Of a DNA stretch of 64,000 nt, positions 52,996 to 61,453 are shown piece after piece. The position numbers and the translations under genes were made by a program. This DNA is from Bacteroidota bacterium (lineage in GTDB: Bacteria; Bacteroidota; Bacteroidia; Cytophagales; Cyclobacteriaceae), in assembly GCA_016178785.1 (NCBI GenBank), contig JACOSO010000035.1, positions 1 through 64,000 on the forward strand, written 5' to 3'. How positions within the stretch are numbered: the stretch's first letter is position 1; each line of letters begins with the position of its first letter. The notes below the pieces were generated by a model, which searched no databases, was not told where the DNA came from, and saw only the letters and a program-made list of their open reading frames with translations.

Positions 52996-55410
52996 CTATT
53001 CGTATCTCAAAGAATTTACGGGATTTGTGCGCGCCACTCTAAGAATGTGAATGCTTACGGTAAGAAAGGCGATCATCATCACCACTAAACTTGGTAAAGT
53101 AAACAGCCACCACGTCAACGGAATCCTGTTGGCAAACCCTTGAAGCCAGTTAGTTATTATCCACCATGTCAAAGGTATTGCCAAGGCAATTGACGCACTC
53201 ATGAGCAGCAAATATTCCTTGCTCACCAGCGTGAGAATACTGCCGATTGATGCTCCCAAAACTTTCCGCACTCCTATTTCTTTGGTTCGCTGAATAGCTG
53301 TTAATGAAGAGAGCCCGAAAAGCCCAAGGCAAGCGATGAAAATGGCCAGCCCTGAGAACAACCCAAACACTTTTCCGAATTGCTGATCTGCCTGATACTG
53401 TTTATTGTAATGCTCGTCCAGGAAAAAATAGTTGAATGGATTTCCGGGGAAAAATTGCTTCCAATCATTTTCAAACTTGGCCAGCGATTCTTTTACGTTA
53501 GAAGTATTGAATTTAATCGAGTAAAAACCAAAAGGCGCTTTGTTGTATCGGAAGATGAGCGGCTCAAAATCCTTCTTCAGTGATTCCTGGCGAAAGTTCT
53601 TCACTACGCCCACAATGCGGAACGTATCTCCCCAAAAATTTATTTGATCGCCAAGGGCATCTTCTATTTTTGAAAAGCCCATGTGACGCGCTCCGGACTC
53701 ATTAAGTAAAACAGTTTTATCCTCATTCGATACATCCGCTGAAAATTTCCTTCCGGCCATAACCTCCAGGCCATACAAAGGAATGAAATCATGATCCATC
53801 ATGATAACTCGATATTGCTTTTGTTCATCTTCACGTTGGCTCAATCTTCGAATGCCGCCCGCATTCCAGTCGGGTGAAGCCCCGGGAATGGAAGATGAGC
53901 CACTCACGGAAGTCACTTCAGAATATTGCGTTAACCTGTTCTTCAGAACTTCAAACTTATTTCCGTAAGTCGAGTCGGTGATGTTGGGCGACCTTAGCAC
54001 CACAGTCTGTTCGATGTTGATCCCCAGCTTCTGACTGCGCATGTAATTGATCTGGTTGTAAACGGTGTATGTACCTACAATCAAAATCACCGATGACATG
54101 AATTGCAACACCACCATCCCTTTGCGAAAGAAAACCCCTTGGCCTGTGTTTTTAAATCTTCCTTTCAACACTTCAACCGGCTTAAATGCTGACAAAACAA
54201 AAGCAGGATATAGTCCGGATAATAGAGTCCCTCCCGCTATCAATAATGCGGCCCACACCCAGAACAATTTTTGCCTGAGCAACAAGTGGTCAATCTCACG
54301 ACCGGTAAGCTCATTAAACCATGGAGTTAAAAGAATCACAGCAACGATCGCCAGGATCACAGCCGTGGCATTGAGAATAAATGACTCAACCAAAAACTGT
54401 TGAACCAATTGCCAGCGGAATCCGCCCATTACTTTTCGGACGCCTACTTCGCGAGCACGCTCAATCGACTTAGCGGTGGAAAGGTTTACGTAATTGATCC
54501 ACGCGATTACGATTATTAATACAGCGATTACCAAAATGAAGTAAGTAGTATCACGACTACCGTTAGGTTTGAACTCCCCAATAAAATCGGAATCCAGGTG
54601 AATATCTTTCAATTTCATCAGGTGAAATGTCATGCCTGAATTGAAACGTTTAAGTTCTTCACCCTCCCGCTTCTGTACATATGCAGGAAGTTTCCTTTCA
54701 AGGGCTTTGGCACCGGTATTTTCACGAAGAAGAACGTAAGTAAGGAAGCCATCCCATTGCCATTCATTTAATTCGGCTTCGTTTTTCTTGCCCACTAATT
54801 TGGCGTAGGTGGCAAACGACAACATTGCGTCAATTGCCATGTGAGAATTTTCTGGCAGATCTTCAAAAACGCCCGTCACTTGATATTCGGTGCGGCCATT
54901 ATTGTGCATGGTTTTGCCGATGGGGTTTTCATTTCCGAAATATTTCTTCGCCATTGTCTTTGAGAGCACAATTTTGTGGAGGCCTTTCAGAGCCGTGGAG
55001 TCAACACCTGAAACCAGGTGCATACCAAATACATTAAAGAAATCCTGGCTTGCATAATAGACGCTTTCCTCTTTGAAAAAAGTGTCACCGTTAGAAAGAA
55101 GGGCATTGCTCTTGGTAAGCCGAACATAATGTTCAACTTCTGGAAAGTTAGTTTTCAGATCTGGGCCAATGCCTGCGCAACCGGACGCCCATCGGGTAGA
55201 GAGCTCCCCTTTATCGTACCGGTCAAGCTTCACGCGATAAACGCGATCAGTGTTTGCCCAAAAGTTGTCATAGCTTAATTCATGCAGAGCATATTGTACA
55301 ATCAGCATGAAAGCAGTCATGCCAATTACAAGGCCTAATAGATTAATGCCGGTGAACGCTTTATTCTTAGAAATATAGCGCCATACGGAAGTAAGGTAAT
55401 TTTTGATCAT
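52996..55410 (-). CDS. FtsX/MacB-like ABC permease (no prefix domain)
   Basis: 804 residues with two MacB_PCD/FtsX halves. First TM about 15-38 (AFTGINLLGLVIGMTAFMLIVQYAL), then a periplasmic domain, then TMs after EVGVRKVMGGFRWQLVQQFLVESF. The second half ends with KEIGVRKVLGASIGSILTLVSKEYLLLMS and two final TMs. Unlike the two permeases at 36.7-42 kb it lacks the FFRWFCHP prefix. No ATPase or PadR gene is adjacent; it is a single-gene unit. Substrate unknown; related permeases act in peptide, lipoprotein or antibiotic export, or as mechanotransmitters. Confidence 0.87.
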   Translation of the reverse strand: MIKNYLTSVWRYISKNKAFTGINLLGLVIGMTAFMLIVQYALHELSYDNFWANTDRVYRVKLDRYDKGELSTRWASGCAGIGPDLKTNFPEVEHYVRLTKSNALLSNGDTFFKEESVYYASQDFFNVFGMHLVSGVDSTALKGLHKIVLSKTMAKKYFGNENPIGKTMHNNGRTEYQVTGVFEDLPENSHMAIDAMLSFATYAKLVGKKNEAELNEWQWDGFLTYVLLRENTGAKALERKLPAYVQKREGEELKRFNSGMTFHLMKLKDIHLDSDFIGEFKPNGSRDTTYFILVIAVLIIVIAWINYVNLSTAKSIERAREVGVRKVMGGFRWQLVQQFLVESFILNATAVILAIVAVILLTPWFNELTGREIDHLLLRQKLFWVWAALLIAGGTLLSGLYPAFVLSAFKPVEVLKGRFKNTGQGVFFRKGMVVLQFMSSVILIVGTYTVYNQINYMRSQKLGINIEQTVVLRSPNITDSTYGNKFEVLKNRLTQYSEVTSVSGSSSIPGASPDWNAGGIRRLSQREDEQKQYRVIMMDHDFIPLYGLEVMAGRKFSADVSNEDKTVLLNESGARHMGFSKIEDALGDQINFWGDTFRIVGVVKNFRQESLKKDFEPLIFRYNKAPFGFYSIKFNTSNVKESLAKFENDWKQFFPGNPFNYFFLDEHYNKQYQADQQFGKVFGLFSGLAIFIACLGLFGLSSLTAIQRTKEIGVRKVLGASIGSILTLVSKEYLLLMSASIALAIPLTWWIITNWLQGFANRIPLTWWLFTLPSLVVMMIAFLTVSIHILRVARTNPVNSLRYE

Positions 55411-55519
55411 GGGGTTTCAACTTATATAGGGTCAATACCTTGATTTTAGCCAAAGGTTACTTAGCAATGATGCATGAACTGAATAAATAGTTTGGTGTTC
55501 ATTGTCTTTTAGTTAGCGA

Positions 55520-55605
55520 GGCAATTCAAAGTTCCAGATTCAAGATTCAAAATTCGCTTAGCCCAACAATGTTGAATTTTTGAATCTGGAATCTGGAATC
55601 AATGT
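55520..55605. repeat. gaatctg-type intergenic inverted repeat
   Basis: Left arm (55532-55555, ttccagattcaagattcaaa) and right arm (55574-55598, tgaatctggaatctggaa) are reverse complements with few mismatches around an 18-nt loop. A taggcc/ttagg tract follows to about 55695. Confidence 0.6.
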
Positions 55606-55697
55606 CGTTAACAGGGAATCCTGTACTTGTAAGCCCCTTAACTTAACAATATTGGTTTGGGATTAGTGATTAAAATTGGCATTAGGCCCTTGGAGTA

Positions 55698-55727
55698 TTG
55701 GCTGACGATCGAGAATAATTACCTTTG
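55698..55727 (+). promoter_or_regulatory. candidate Bacteroidota promoter
   Basis: TTG (55698-55700), a 19-nt spacer, then TACCTTTG (55720-55727): a good match to TTG-N19-TAnnTTTG. Transcription would begin near 55734, at or after the GTG at 55732, favouring the ATG at 55765 as the start of the next gene. Confidence 0.5.
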
Positions 55728-55731
55728 AATT

Positions 55732-56082
55732 GTGATTGTAAACTTGAGGAAACTTGCAAAGTTGATGATGGGCGTTTTACTGCTCGTCACCTTTTCCTTT
55801 TCCATCCCTTCAGTTTCTCAGCAAAGGAGTTGCACGCAAACAGAATTGGTGCAAATCAAAAAAGCAGAAAATCAACAAAGTTGTTTTTATCAACGAACCT
55901 TCAAGCGTAAACTTTCACAGTATCGCGATCAAGATGACGAATTCAATTGCAGGGTTGCCTATTATAAAATAATTGTTTTAGTTCAGCTGAGGCAAAACAA
56001 GTCGCGACAATTTGATATTACTATTCGGGAGAGAATTATCCCAAAAATCATCACCTCTGAAAAGAGCGATTCCCTCTCTTAA
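55732..56082 (+). CDS. small exported hypothetical protein
   Basis: 116 residues if begun at GTG 55732, 105 from the ATG at 55765. It has an N-terminal signal-like stretch (RKLAKLMMGVLLLVTFSFSIPSVSQQ), then a polar mature part of about 85 residues with three Cys (RSCTQTE, QSCFYQ, FNCRVAYY), so disulfide formation is possible. The basic residues before the hydrophobic stretch favour the GTG start, whereas the candidate promoter favours the ATG. No family is recognised. The next small membrane protein follows on the same strand. Confidence 0.5.
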   Translation: MIVNLRKLAKLMMGVLLLVTFSFSIPSVSQQRSCTQTELVQIKKAENQQSCFYQRTFKRKLSQYRDQDDEFNCRVAYYKIIVLVQLRQNKSRQFDITIRERIIPKIITSEKSDSLS

Positions 56083-56166
56083 ATAGGGATCGTTGGCCAA
56101 TCGGCCGCAAAATCAGTAATCATTAATTCATCTATTTTATTCACTAAGAAAGTGGATTTCTATTTT

Positions 56167-56340
56167 ATGAAAAAACTTAAAAAGCTTTTCAGACTTTTGT
56201 TCCTTATTTTATTTCTACTGATGGCACTGGCTGGTGGCGCTATGGCAATTTTGCCCCGCAGACCTGATCATGATAATGACAACGAGATAAAAACCGAATT
56301 GGTCGAAGGAAGCGAAAACGACTTGGGAATTAGGGATTAG
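56167..56340 (+). CDS. small single-TM envelope protein
   Basis: 57 residues from MKKLKKLFRL (56167); the frame could start 5 codons earlier. A basic N terminus, one hydrophobic helix (LFLILFLLMALAGGAMAIL), then a charged tail (PRRPDHDNDNEIKTELVEGSEND). It could be an anchored peptide or be cleaved. The last codons and the TAG stop come from a gggaattagggattaggcat tract, the taggcat word family, so the original stop may have been displaced by repeat insertion. No family is recognised. Confidence 0.5.
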   Translation: MKKLKKLFRLLFLILFLLMALAGGAMAILPRRPDHDNDNEIKTELVEGSENDLGIRD

Positions 56341-56352
56341 GCATTACGTGGC

Positions 56353-57981
56353 TCACTCTAAATCCTCTTCCTGGATTTTATTTGTGTTAAGATTGAAGTA
56401 AAAGTCGCCCGTAATGTTTGAGTTGTCCCAGGTGTATTGCCTTTCCCCAGATAGGCGGAGAACATTTATTCGCACTTCTTTGAAGACCTGCTCTAATGAG
56501 CGATTGGGTTTTTGAATTGCTTTCAATAGTTCCTGAGTATAAAGTCCGTTACGACCGATGCCATCAGATGCTGTTGAACCGGGCGAGGTAGAGAAGGCAA
56601 TGAATGAACCTCTTGCCTTTCTCATCTCCGCCAAACCGTTTCCGGGTGCTCGTGATATCTGAGGAAAAGTATTATTCCTGCAAGCATCCAGAATCAGTAT
56701 ATTCATCCGGGTGTTTGAACGTTCCATATTTTCAAGAATGATTTTTTGCACCGGAAAGCATTGCCGTGGAATGTCATCTTGGTATTCAATACGGGCGTCA
56801 ACCGGCACGAGGTAATTCTCGCCATCATTTTGTAAGCCATGCCCTGAAAAATAAAATAATCCGATGGTCTGATCTTTTGGCCCGTTCACTAACTTCTCGT
56901 GAAACTTGAGAAACGCGCTTCGAATTTCAATGTAGGTGGCATCGGTTAAGCTTATCACTTCAAAATTTAATTGCTTCAATACTGAAGAGAGATCACTAGC
57001 ATCATGAACGGGGTTTCTTAAAACCGGAACATTCTTGTAAGTTGAATTTCCTATAACAAGTGCGTAGCGCTTTTCATTTTTGTACATCGCCATCATATCT
57101 TCATCCAGTTTGGGAGGCGGAGATGCTTCTTTTCGCAGAGGCACCATATTCATTTCAGCAGGCATTATACTCTTGCTCTTAGTCTCTTTCCACTCCACAA
57201 TATTCCTGACTTTCTCCACTTCTTTACTGATGGAACCTCTTTTCACAAAGGTGTAACGCTCGATGCCCATCGTGTTGAACCACTCCTCCCAGGTATTCAT
57301 AATATGATCCCACTCCAGATCCAATTCACGAGGAGCTGCCTCGAGCAAAACTATTTCGAGATCGGGAAATTCATTTTTAACAAGCCATAACTTATTCTGA
57401 TGCCCAACAATCGGGTAGCCATCAGTGAGAATAAATAGATAATTTTTAGTCAGGCTATCACGTGAATAATCATTCTTTAAGTCTTCGTGAAAGTATTTCC
57501 AGATGTCTGCTCCATTATAATCGGTGGGTTTTCTGCTGAACACTGCACGCCTGTAGAGCGTATCGAGGTTGGCAAAGAATTTTTTCCTACGCTGATCTTC
57601 CTGCGCTTTGCGGGCTACATTATTCAGGTTTTGCATGTTGATGTAGAGACGGTCTTCAAACACATCGCGTTTTACGCCTGAGCCAACTTGCGGAGCGATA
57701 ACGACCTTTATTTCGTCTCTGGATTTGATGTACAAATCTTTCCTGACCTTCTCCTCAAACAGTCCGTACAGGCTTTTAATGATTTCTTTATCTCTCTCAG
57801 GTTGATTTTGTTGTACGATCAACCGATCTGAGAGATCGAGCAAAACAATATAATTGTGTTTGATGCGAGGCACTTTTTTTTTCTCCGGAGATGGCAGCTT
57901 GCACGCTGCGAAAACCAGACACAAGAGAAGCCAGCAGACTGACCACTGAAAGTGGCGAAACAAACGTTTTGAAATAGCCAT
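56353..57981 (-). CDS. VWA-caspase lipoprotein (C14 family peptidase)
   Basis: 542 residues. The signal ends in LLCLVFAAC with Cys27 as lipid anchor. Residues 40-260 form a von Willebrand A-like domain: NYIVLLDLSDRL gives a MIDAS-type DxSx (Asp49, Ser51), and FILTDGYP gives the later Asp187. Residues 303-540 form a caspase/metacaspase p20-like domain: KRYALVIGNSTYKNVPVLRNPVHDA, catalytic His381 in FYFSGHGLQNDGENYLVPVDA, and catalytic Cys434 in ILILDACRNN. The catalytic pair is intact, so cleavage activity is expected. It abuts the upstream coiled-coil membrane protein with no gap. Possible envelope-stress or cell-fate effector; inferred. Confidence 0.85.
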   Translation of the reverse strand: MAISKRLFRHFQWSVCWLLLCLVFAACKLPSPEKKKVPRIKHNYIVLLDLSDRLIVQQNQPERDKEIIKSLYGLFEEKVRKDLYIKSRDEIKVVIAPQVGSGVKRDVFEDRLYINMQNLNNVARKAQEDQRRKKFFANLDTLYRRAVFSRKPTDYNGADIWKYFHEDLKNDYSRDSLTKNYLFILTDGYPIVGHQNKLWLVKNEFPDLEIVLLEAAPRELDLEWDHIMNTWEEWFNTMGIERYTFVKRGSISKEVEKVRNIVEWKETKSKSIMPAEMNMVPLRKEASPPPKLDEDMMAMYKNEKRYALVIGNSTYKNVPVLRNPVHDASDLSSVLKQLNFEVISLTDATYIEIRSAFLKFHEKLVNGPKDQTIGLFYFSGHGLQNDGENYLVPVDARIEYQDDIPRQCFPVQKIILENMERSNTRMNILILDACRNNTFPQISRAPGNGLAEMRKARGSFIAFSTSPGSTASDGIGRNGLYTQELLKAIQKPNRSLEQVFKEVRINVLRLSGERQYTWDNSNITGDFYFNLNTNKIQEEDLE

Positions 57982-59190
57982 TTAAAATAGATTTAAGAAA
58001 CGCTTTGCTACTACCCTCACGATCCCATTTTTGATGTTGTTCTTTACTTCGAAATCCTTTTTCAGAGCAAGGCATTTTTCTTTTACTTCTTTCATGTTGG
58101 CCGGAGCGAGATAAGCGATCCAACCTGTGGAAAACTGATCGATGTATTTCTTCAGGTTACCATACATCAGCGTGCTGGCATCCTCGCGATATTCGGCAAT
58201 TTTATTTTTGAGATACGCTACATCTATCAACCTCGATTTCAAAATCTTCAATTCGCTATGTAAATGACGAAGTATCTTTTTTAGGTTGTCAGTAATTTGA
58301 CGCTTGTCCCATTCGCGCAAGAGCGAGTCAAAGAGGATACTCCAGATGATATACACAAGAAAGCCGAGGAACAGAATTATGTAGAACGTAGGGCTTTGAC
58401 TCCAGGGAGTTGCCTGAAGCCCCATCAGCGCTTTTGCACTTTCTGTGTTGTTGGTGATGATCATTGCTAACAGAAAGTCAACGGTAAAAGTCACAGCAAT
58501 CAATAACGATAAGAAGACCAGTTTAGCCCTATGTTTTATTTCCAAAAGAATATGAAATGCCCAACCGAAAGCATAGAATACAAATGGAACAACGAACAAG
58601 AGATAATTGTATTGAAGTGCTTCAGCCAACTCACGAGCTCCAGGCATGATGCTTCCGGTTCCTTCGCCTTGCGAAATCCGCTCGGCTATCCCTTGAAAGT
58701 CAACATAGAGCGCTTTGAATGTGGCCGAGACGTAAAAGAAGAAAAGATAAATCGACAGCATTACCAGAATGAAAAGATTGAGAGAGAATTTGAGTGGGCT
58801 GAAGGTCTCCCCTTTTAGCTTCTCTTTGTCTTTCGATCTTGCTTCCCAGTTCTGAAGCAATTCTTTTTTGTATTTATCTATCTCTCTCTCCTTCGTTTTT
58901 ATTTCACTCTCCACTTTCTCGTTGGCGTCTTCTTTTTCTTTCAACTTGGCTTCAAGCTCTTTGATCTGTTCGATGCGCGCTCTCCTATCTTCATCACTGA
59001 ATCCGCTATAATTGCTCTCCACCAAATCACCGTTTAAAATTCGATGAAGGTATGAGGCATATACATCGGGATCGCCTTTCGCGCTGCCCGAGCGCTCATA
59101 GCCGAAATCGTAAAGTCGAACACGGTCTACGTGAGGGATGACTTTTACGTCATCTTTTTCCATTGTTTCCATAGCTGTTGCGGCATTCAT
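57982..59190 (-). CDS. coiled-coil four-TM membrane protein, partner of the VWA-caspase
   Basis: 402 residues, no known family. A soluble N-terminal 60 residues (VRLYDFGYERSGSAKGDPDVYASYLHRILNGDL) precede a strongly charged coiled coil (about 66-128, EQIKELEAKLKEKEDANEKV). Four hydrophobic helices lie at about 136-158, 196-215, 223-246 and 268-287, followed by a C-terminal helical cytoplasmic region of about 110 residues (LREWDKRQITDNLKKILRHLH). The stop is immediately followed by the start of the caspase gene, so the two are one operon. It may be a membrane sensor or scaffold for the caspase lipoprotein. Confidence 0.7.
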   Translation of the reverse strand: MNAATAMETMEKDDVKVIPHVDRVRLYDFGYERSGSAKGDPDVYASYLHRILNGDLVESNYSGFSDEDRRARIEQIKELEAKLKEKEDANEKVESEIKTKEREIDKYKKELLQNWEARSKDKEKLKGETFSPLKFSLNLFILVMLSIYLFFFYVSATFKALYVDFQGIAERISQGEGTGSIMPGARELAEALQYNYLLFVVPFVFYAFGWAFHILLEIKHRAKLVFLSLLIAVTFTVDFLLAMIITNNTESAKALMGLQATPWSQSPTFYIILFLGFLVYIIWSILFDSLLREWDKRQITDNLKKILRHLHSELKILKSRLIDVAYLKNKIAEYREDASTLMYGNLKKYIDQFSTGWIAYLAPANMKEVKEKCLALKKDFEVKNNIKNGIVRVVAKRFLNLF

Positions 59191-59653
59191 AAATCTAATT
59201 TACTTGACACTTTTCGCATCGGAAACGCATTCTCTTTAATGTGGTTTATTTTGCCACAGTCAACACCTAATTGCCAACGAAGTGTATTTATGGTCGAGCA
59301 GTGTAGATTGAAATCAACAGCCGATTTCAGGATTTCAATACTGCAAAAAAACCTGTGGAAATGAAATGCTCAGAGTTGAAAAAATGAAGAATGGCGTTTA
59401 CTACCAAGTTATAACTGAATTTGATTTTGGCACTCTCGATAACGATAAATATCCATCGCGGTTATGCTAAAGAGAATTATGCAAGTCAAGGTGAACCCAG
59501 GCCATACCAGCATTCGATGCTGATGCGCGACTGAACGTTCGCATTTCATTGTTGTTGGGTGCTCGCGCGAACTTAAACTCAGGGATTAAACCCATGGTTA
59601 TTAAAATTCCATCACTTTGTATTTTTTATCACAGCGGTGATTTGATTTTCAGG
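59191..59653. other. intergenic region, no firm feature
   Basis: About 460 nt. The only coding-like stretch is a 34-codon plus-strand ORF at 59366-59470 (MKNGVYYQVITEFDFGTLDN within it), too short and unsupported to call. No terminator, dyad or RNA gene stands out. It presumably holds the promoter of the coiled-coil/caspase operon. Confidence 0.35.
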
Positions 59654-60924
59654 CTAAGAACAAAGCTTTTGGCACAATTCGAGTTTGCGCTTTAGCAATT
59701 CAATTTCAGTAGTTGATTGAGTGTAGGTAATGGCTTCGGTGAAATATTTTTCTGCGATTAGTTTCTCTCCATTCATGATATAAAAATCTCCAATTGCAGA
59801 CAGATAGAGATGATAACCATTAAGACCTTTAATTTTTTCCAACGCAGAAAGTCCCTCCATGGGCGTTTTCGCATATCCAATGGCAATGGCTTTATTAAAC
59901 TCAACCATTGGCCCCGGTTTCATTTCGGAAAGTGTTTCGTATAATTTGAGTAGTTCTTTCCAGTTGGTATTCTTAAAATCGGAAGCAACTGTGTGGACAG
60001 AAGCAATCGCTGCTTCAACGTGATATTCGGTCAGTTGACTTCCCAGAAATGATTCAAGGAGAAAAGTCATCCCACTCTCGATCAAAGGTCTGTTCCATTT
60101 CGTGCGATCTTGTTCTTGCAACAATATGATCAATCCCTTGTCGCTAAGTCGTGAAGGGAATCGAGCTACTTGGAGACACATCAGCGCAATTAGCGCTTTT
60201 ACTTTCGGTAGATTTGTCTCCTGGTTTTGAATTAAAAGATACGTGAGGCGCATGGCTTCTTCGCACAAATCTTCTCGCACCAGCATATCCGGATGACTGG
60301 AATTATAGCCTTCGTTGAACAAGAGATAAAGCACTTTTAATACGTTATCCAGTCTTGAAATCAGCTCTGATTTCGCAAGTACATCAAGACTGATCTGCTC
60401 CTCTTTTATTTTCTCTTTTGCCCGATAGATACGCTTTGTAATGGTGTCTTCTGAAGCCAGAAAAGCATGCGCGATTTCGAGTGAAGTGAGACCTCCTAAT
60501 GTTTTAAGCGTCAGTGCAATTTGCGATTCTGACGGGATCGATGGCAACAAACAAACATCATTCGAAGCACGCTATCCTGAATCTCTTCGTCACGAAACAA
60601 TTGGTTCACTGTGCTCGACATCCCCCACTCGGATTTCAATTCTTCTTGTAATTCTGCCTGAATTTTCGTTCGTGTTTGATTCGTTCTGATATAATCGATG
60701 GCTTTATTTTTAGCAACCTTATAAAGCCATGCCGATGGATTTTGTGGAATGCCATGATAAGGCCAAACTTCCATGGCCTTTATAAGTGAGTCTTGAACGA
60801 TATCTTGAGCAACGTCAAGCTGATCGGTGCCAAGCAGGCGTGTAAGTACTGAAGCCATCCTTCCCGACTCGTGACGGAAAAGATGGCTGATCAGTTGACG
60901 AACAGGAGTTTGCTCTTCTATCAT
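59654..60924 (-). pseudogene. SigJ-like ECF sigma factor broken by a 4-nt deletion
   Basis: The N-terminal frame (60924 down to 60511) gives sigma region 2 (LTRLLGTDQLDVAQDIVQDSLIKAMEVWP, PSAWLYKVAKNKAIDYIR) up to LRMMFVCCH and then runs out of frame. The C-terminal frame (to 59654) continues with PSIPSESQIALTLKTLGGLTS and the DUF6596-type tail (LFNEGYNSSHPD, EFNKAIAIGYAKTPMEGL). Intact homologues read CCHPSIPSESQ across this point. On the minus strand the DNA is TGCCATCGATCCC where TGCCATCCATCGATCCC is expected: one copy of a CCAT tandem is missing (site 60541-60544). Both halves look otherwise intact, so the lesion is recent, or a sequencing error. Paired with the upstream YCII gene. Confidence 0.85.
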
Positions 60925-60939
60925 CAGGCATGCGCGACT

Positions 60940-61284
60940 TTACATAGGTAGCTTCATCACCGGGCGCACTTCTACACGGCTGTTGTGCCTGAGGTCCGGG
61001 CAATCCTTGGCGAGAATAACGGCCTCATCAATATCCTTTGCTTTTACAATAAAATATCCACCCACTATTTCCTTCCCTTCTGCAAACGGCCCGTCAGTTA
61101 CTAACTTTTTAGAGCCGCTCACTCCTTTTCCGGTTGGCTCAAGAGGCTCGCCACCTTCATAGCGTCCTTCTTTCTTCAATTTTTCAATCCATCCAAACCA
61201 TTCTTGCATGTTTTGTTGCATGGCTTCGGGTGAACTCTGCGCAAGGTCGATGCCGCCTTTAAAAATGAACATAAACTTTTCCAT
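60940..61284 (-). CDS. YCII-related (DGPF-motif) protein
   Basis: 114 residues, a single YCII domain with the signature TDGPFAEGKEIVGGYFIV (DGPF at 64-67) and the C-terminal EVRPVMKLP. Homologues are dimeric alpha-beta barrel proteins of unclear function that are very often encoded just before SigJ-type ECF sigma factors, as here (15 nt upstream of the broken sigma gene). It may act as a regulator or partner of that sigma factor, which is now disrupted. Confidence 0.88.
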   Translation of the reverse strand: MEKFMFIFKGGIDLAQSSPEAMQQNMQEWFGWIEKLKKEGRYEGGEPLEPTGKGVSGSKKLVTDGPFAEGKEIVGGYFIVKAKDIDEAVILAKDCPDLRHNSRVEVRPVMKLPM

Positions 61285-61418
61285 AAATGTTTTCGATTTA
61301 AGTTAAACAAAATTTACCCTATGACGGACGGGAATACCTGTAGCGGACAAAGCCTGAAAAAATATTTACTATTTAAGTCCATGTGAATCCTATTGGACGG
61401 CCGTTTGCGTCTAAAATG

Positions 61419-61426
61419 TAGCTTTG
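61419..61426 (+). promoter_or_regulatory. candidate -7 box of the AraC-type gene
   Basis: TAGCTTTG matches TAnnTTTG, 27 nt upstream of the proposed TTG start. A TTG at 61393 is 23 nt further up, somewhat too far for the -33 element. Confidence 0.45.
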
Positions 61427-61453
61427 CACTTCGTTTAATAAATAAACAACGGC

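Noticed and set aside
59131-59364. 77-residue plus-strand ORF over the start of the coiled-coil gene
   Set aside because: It is antisense to a well-supported gene start and shows no domain.
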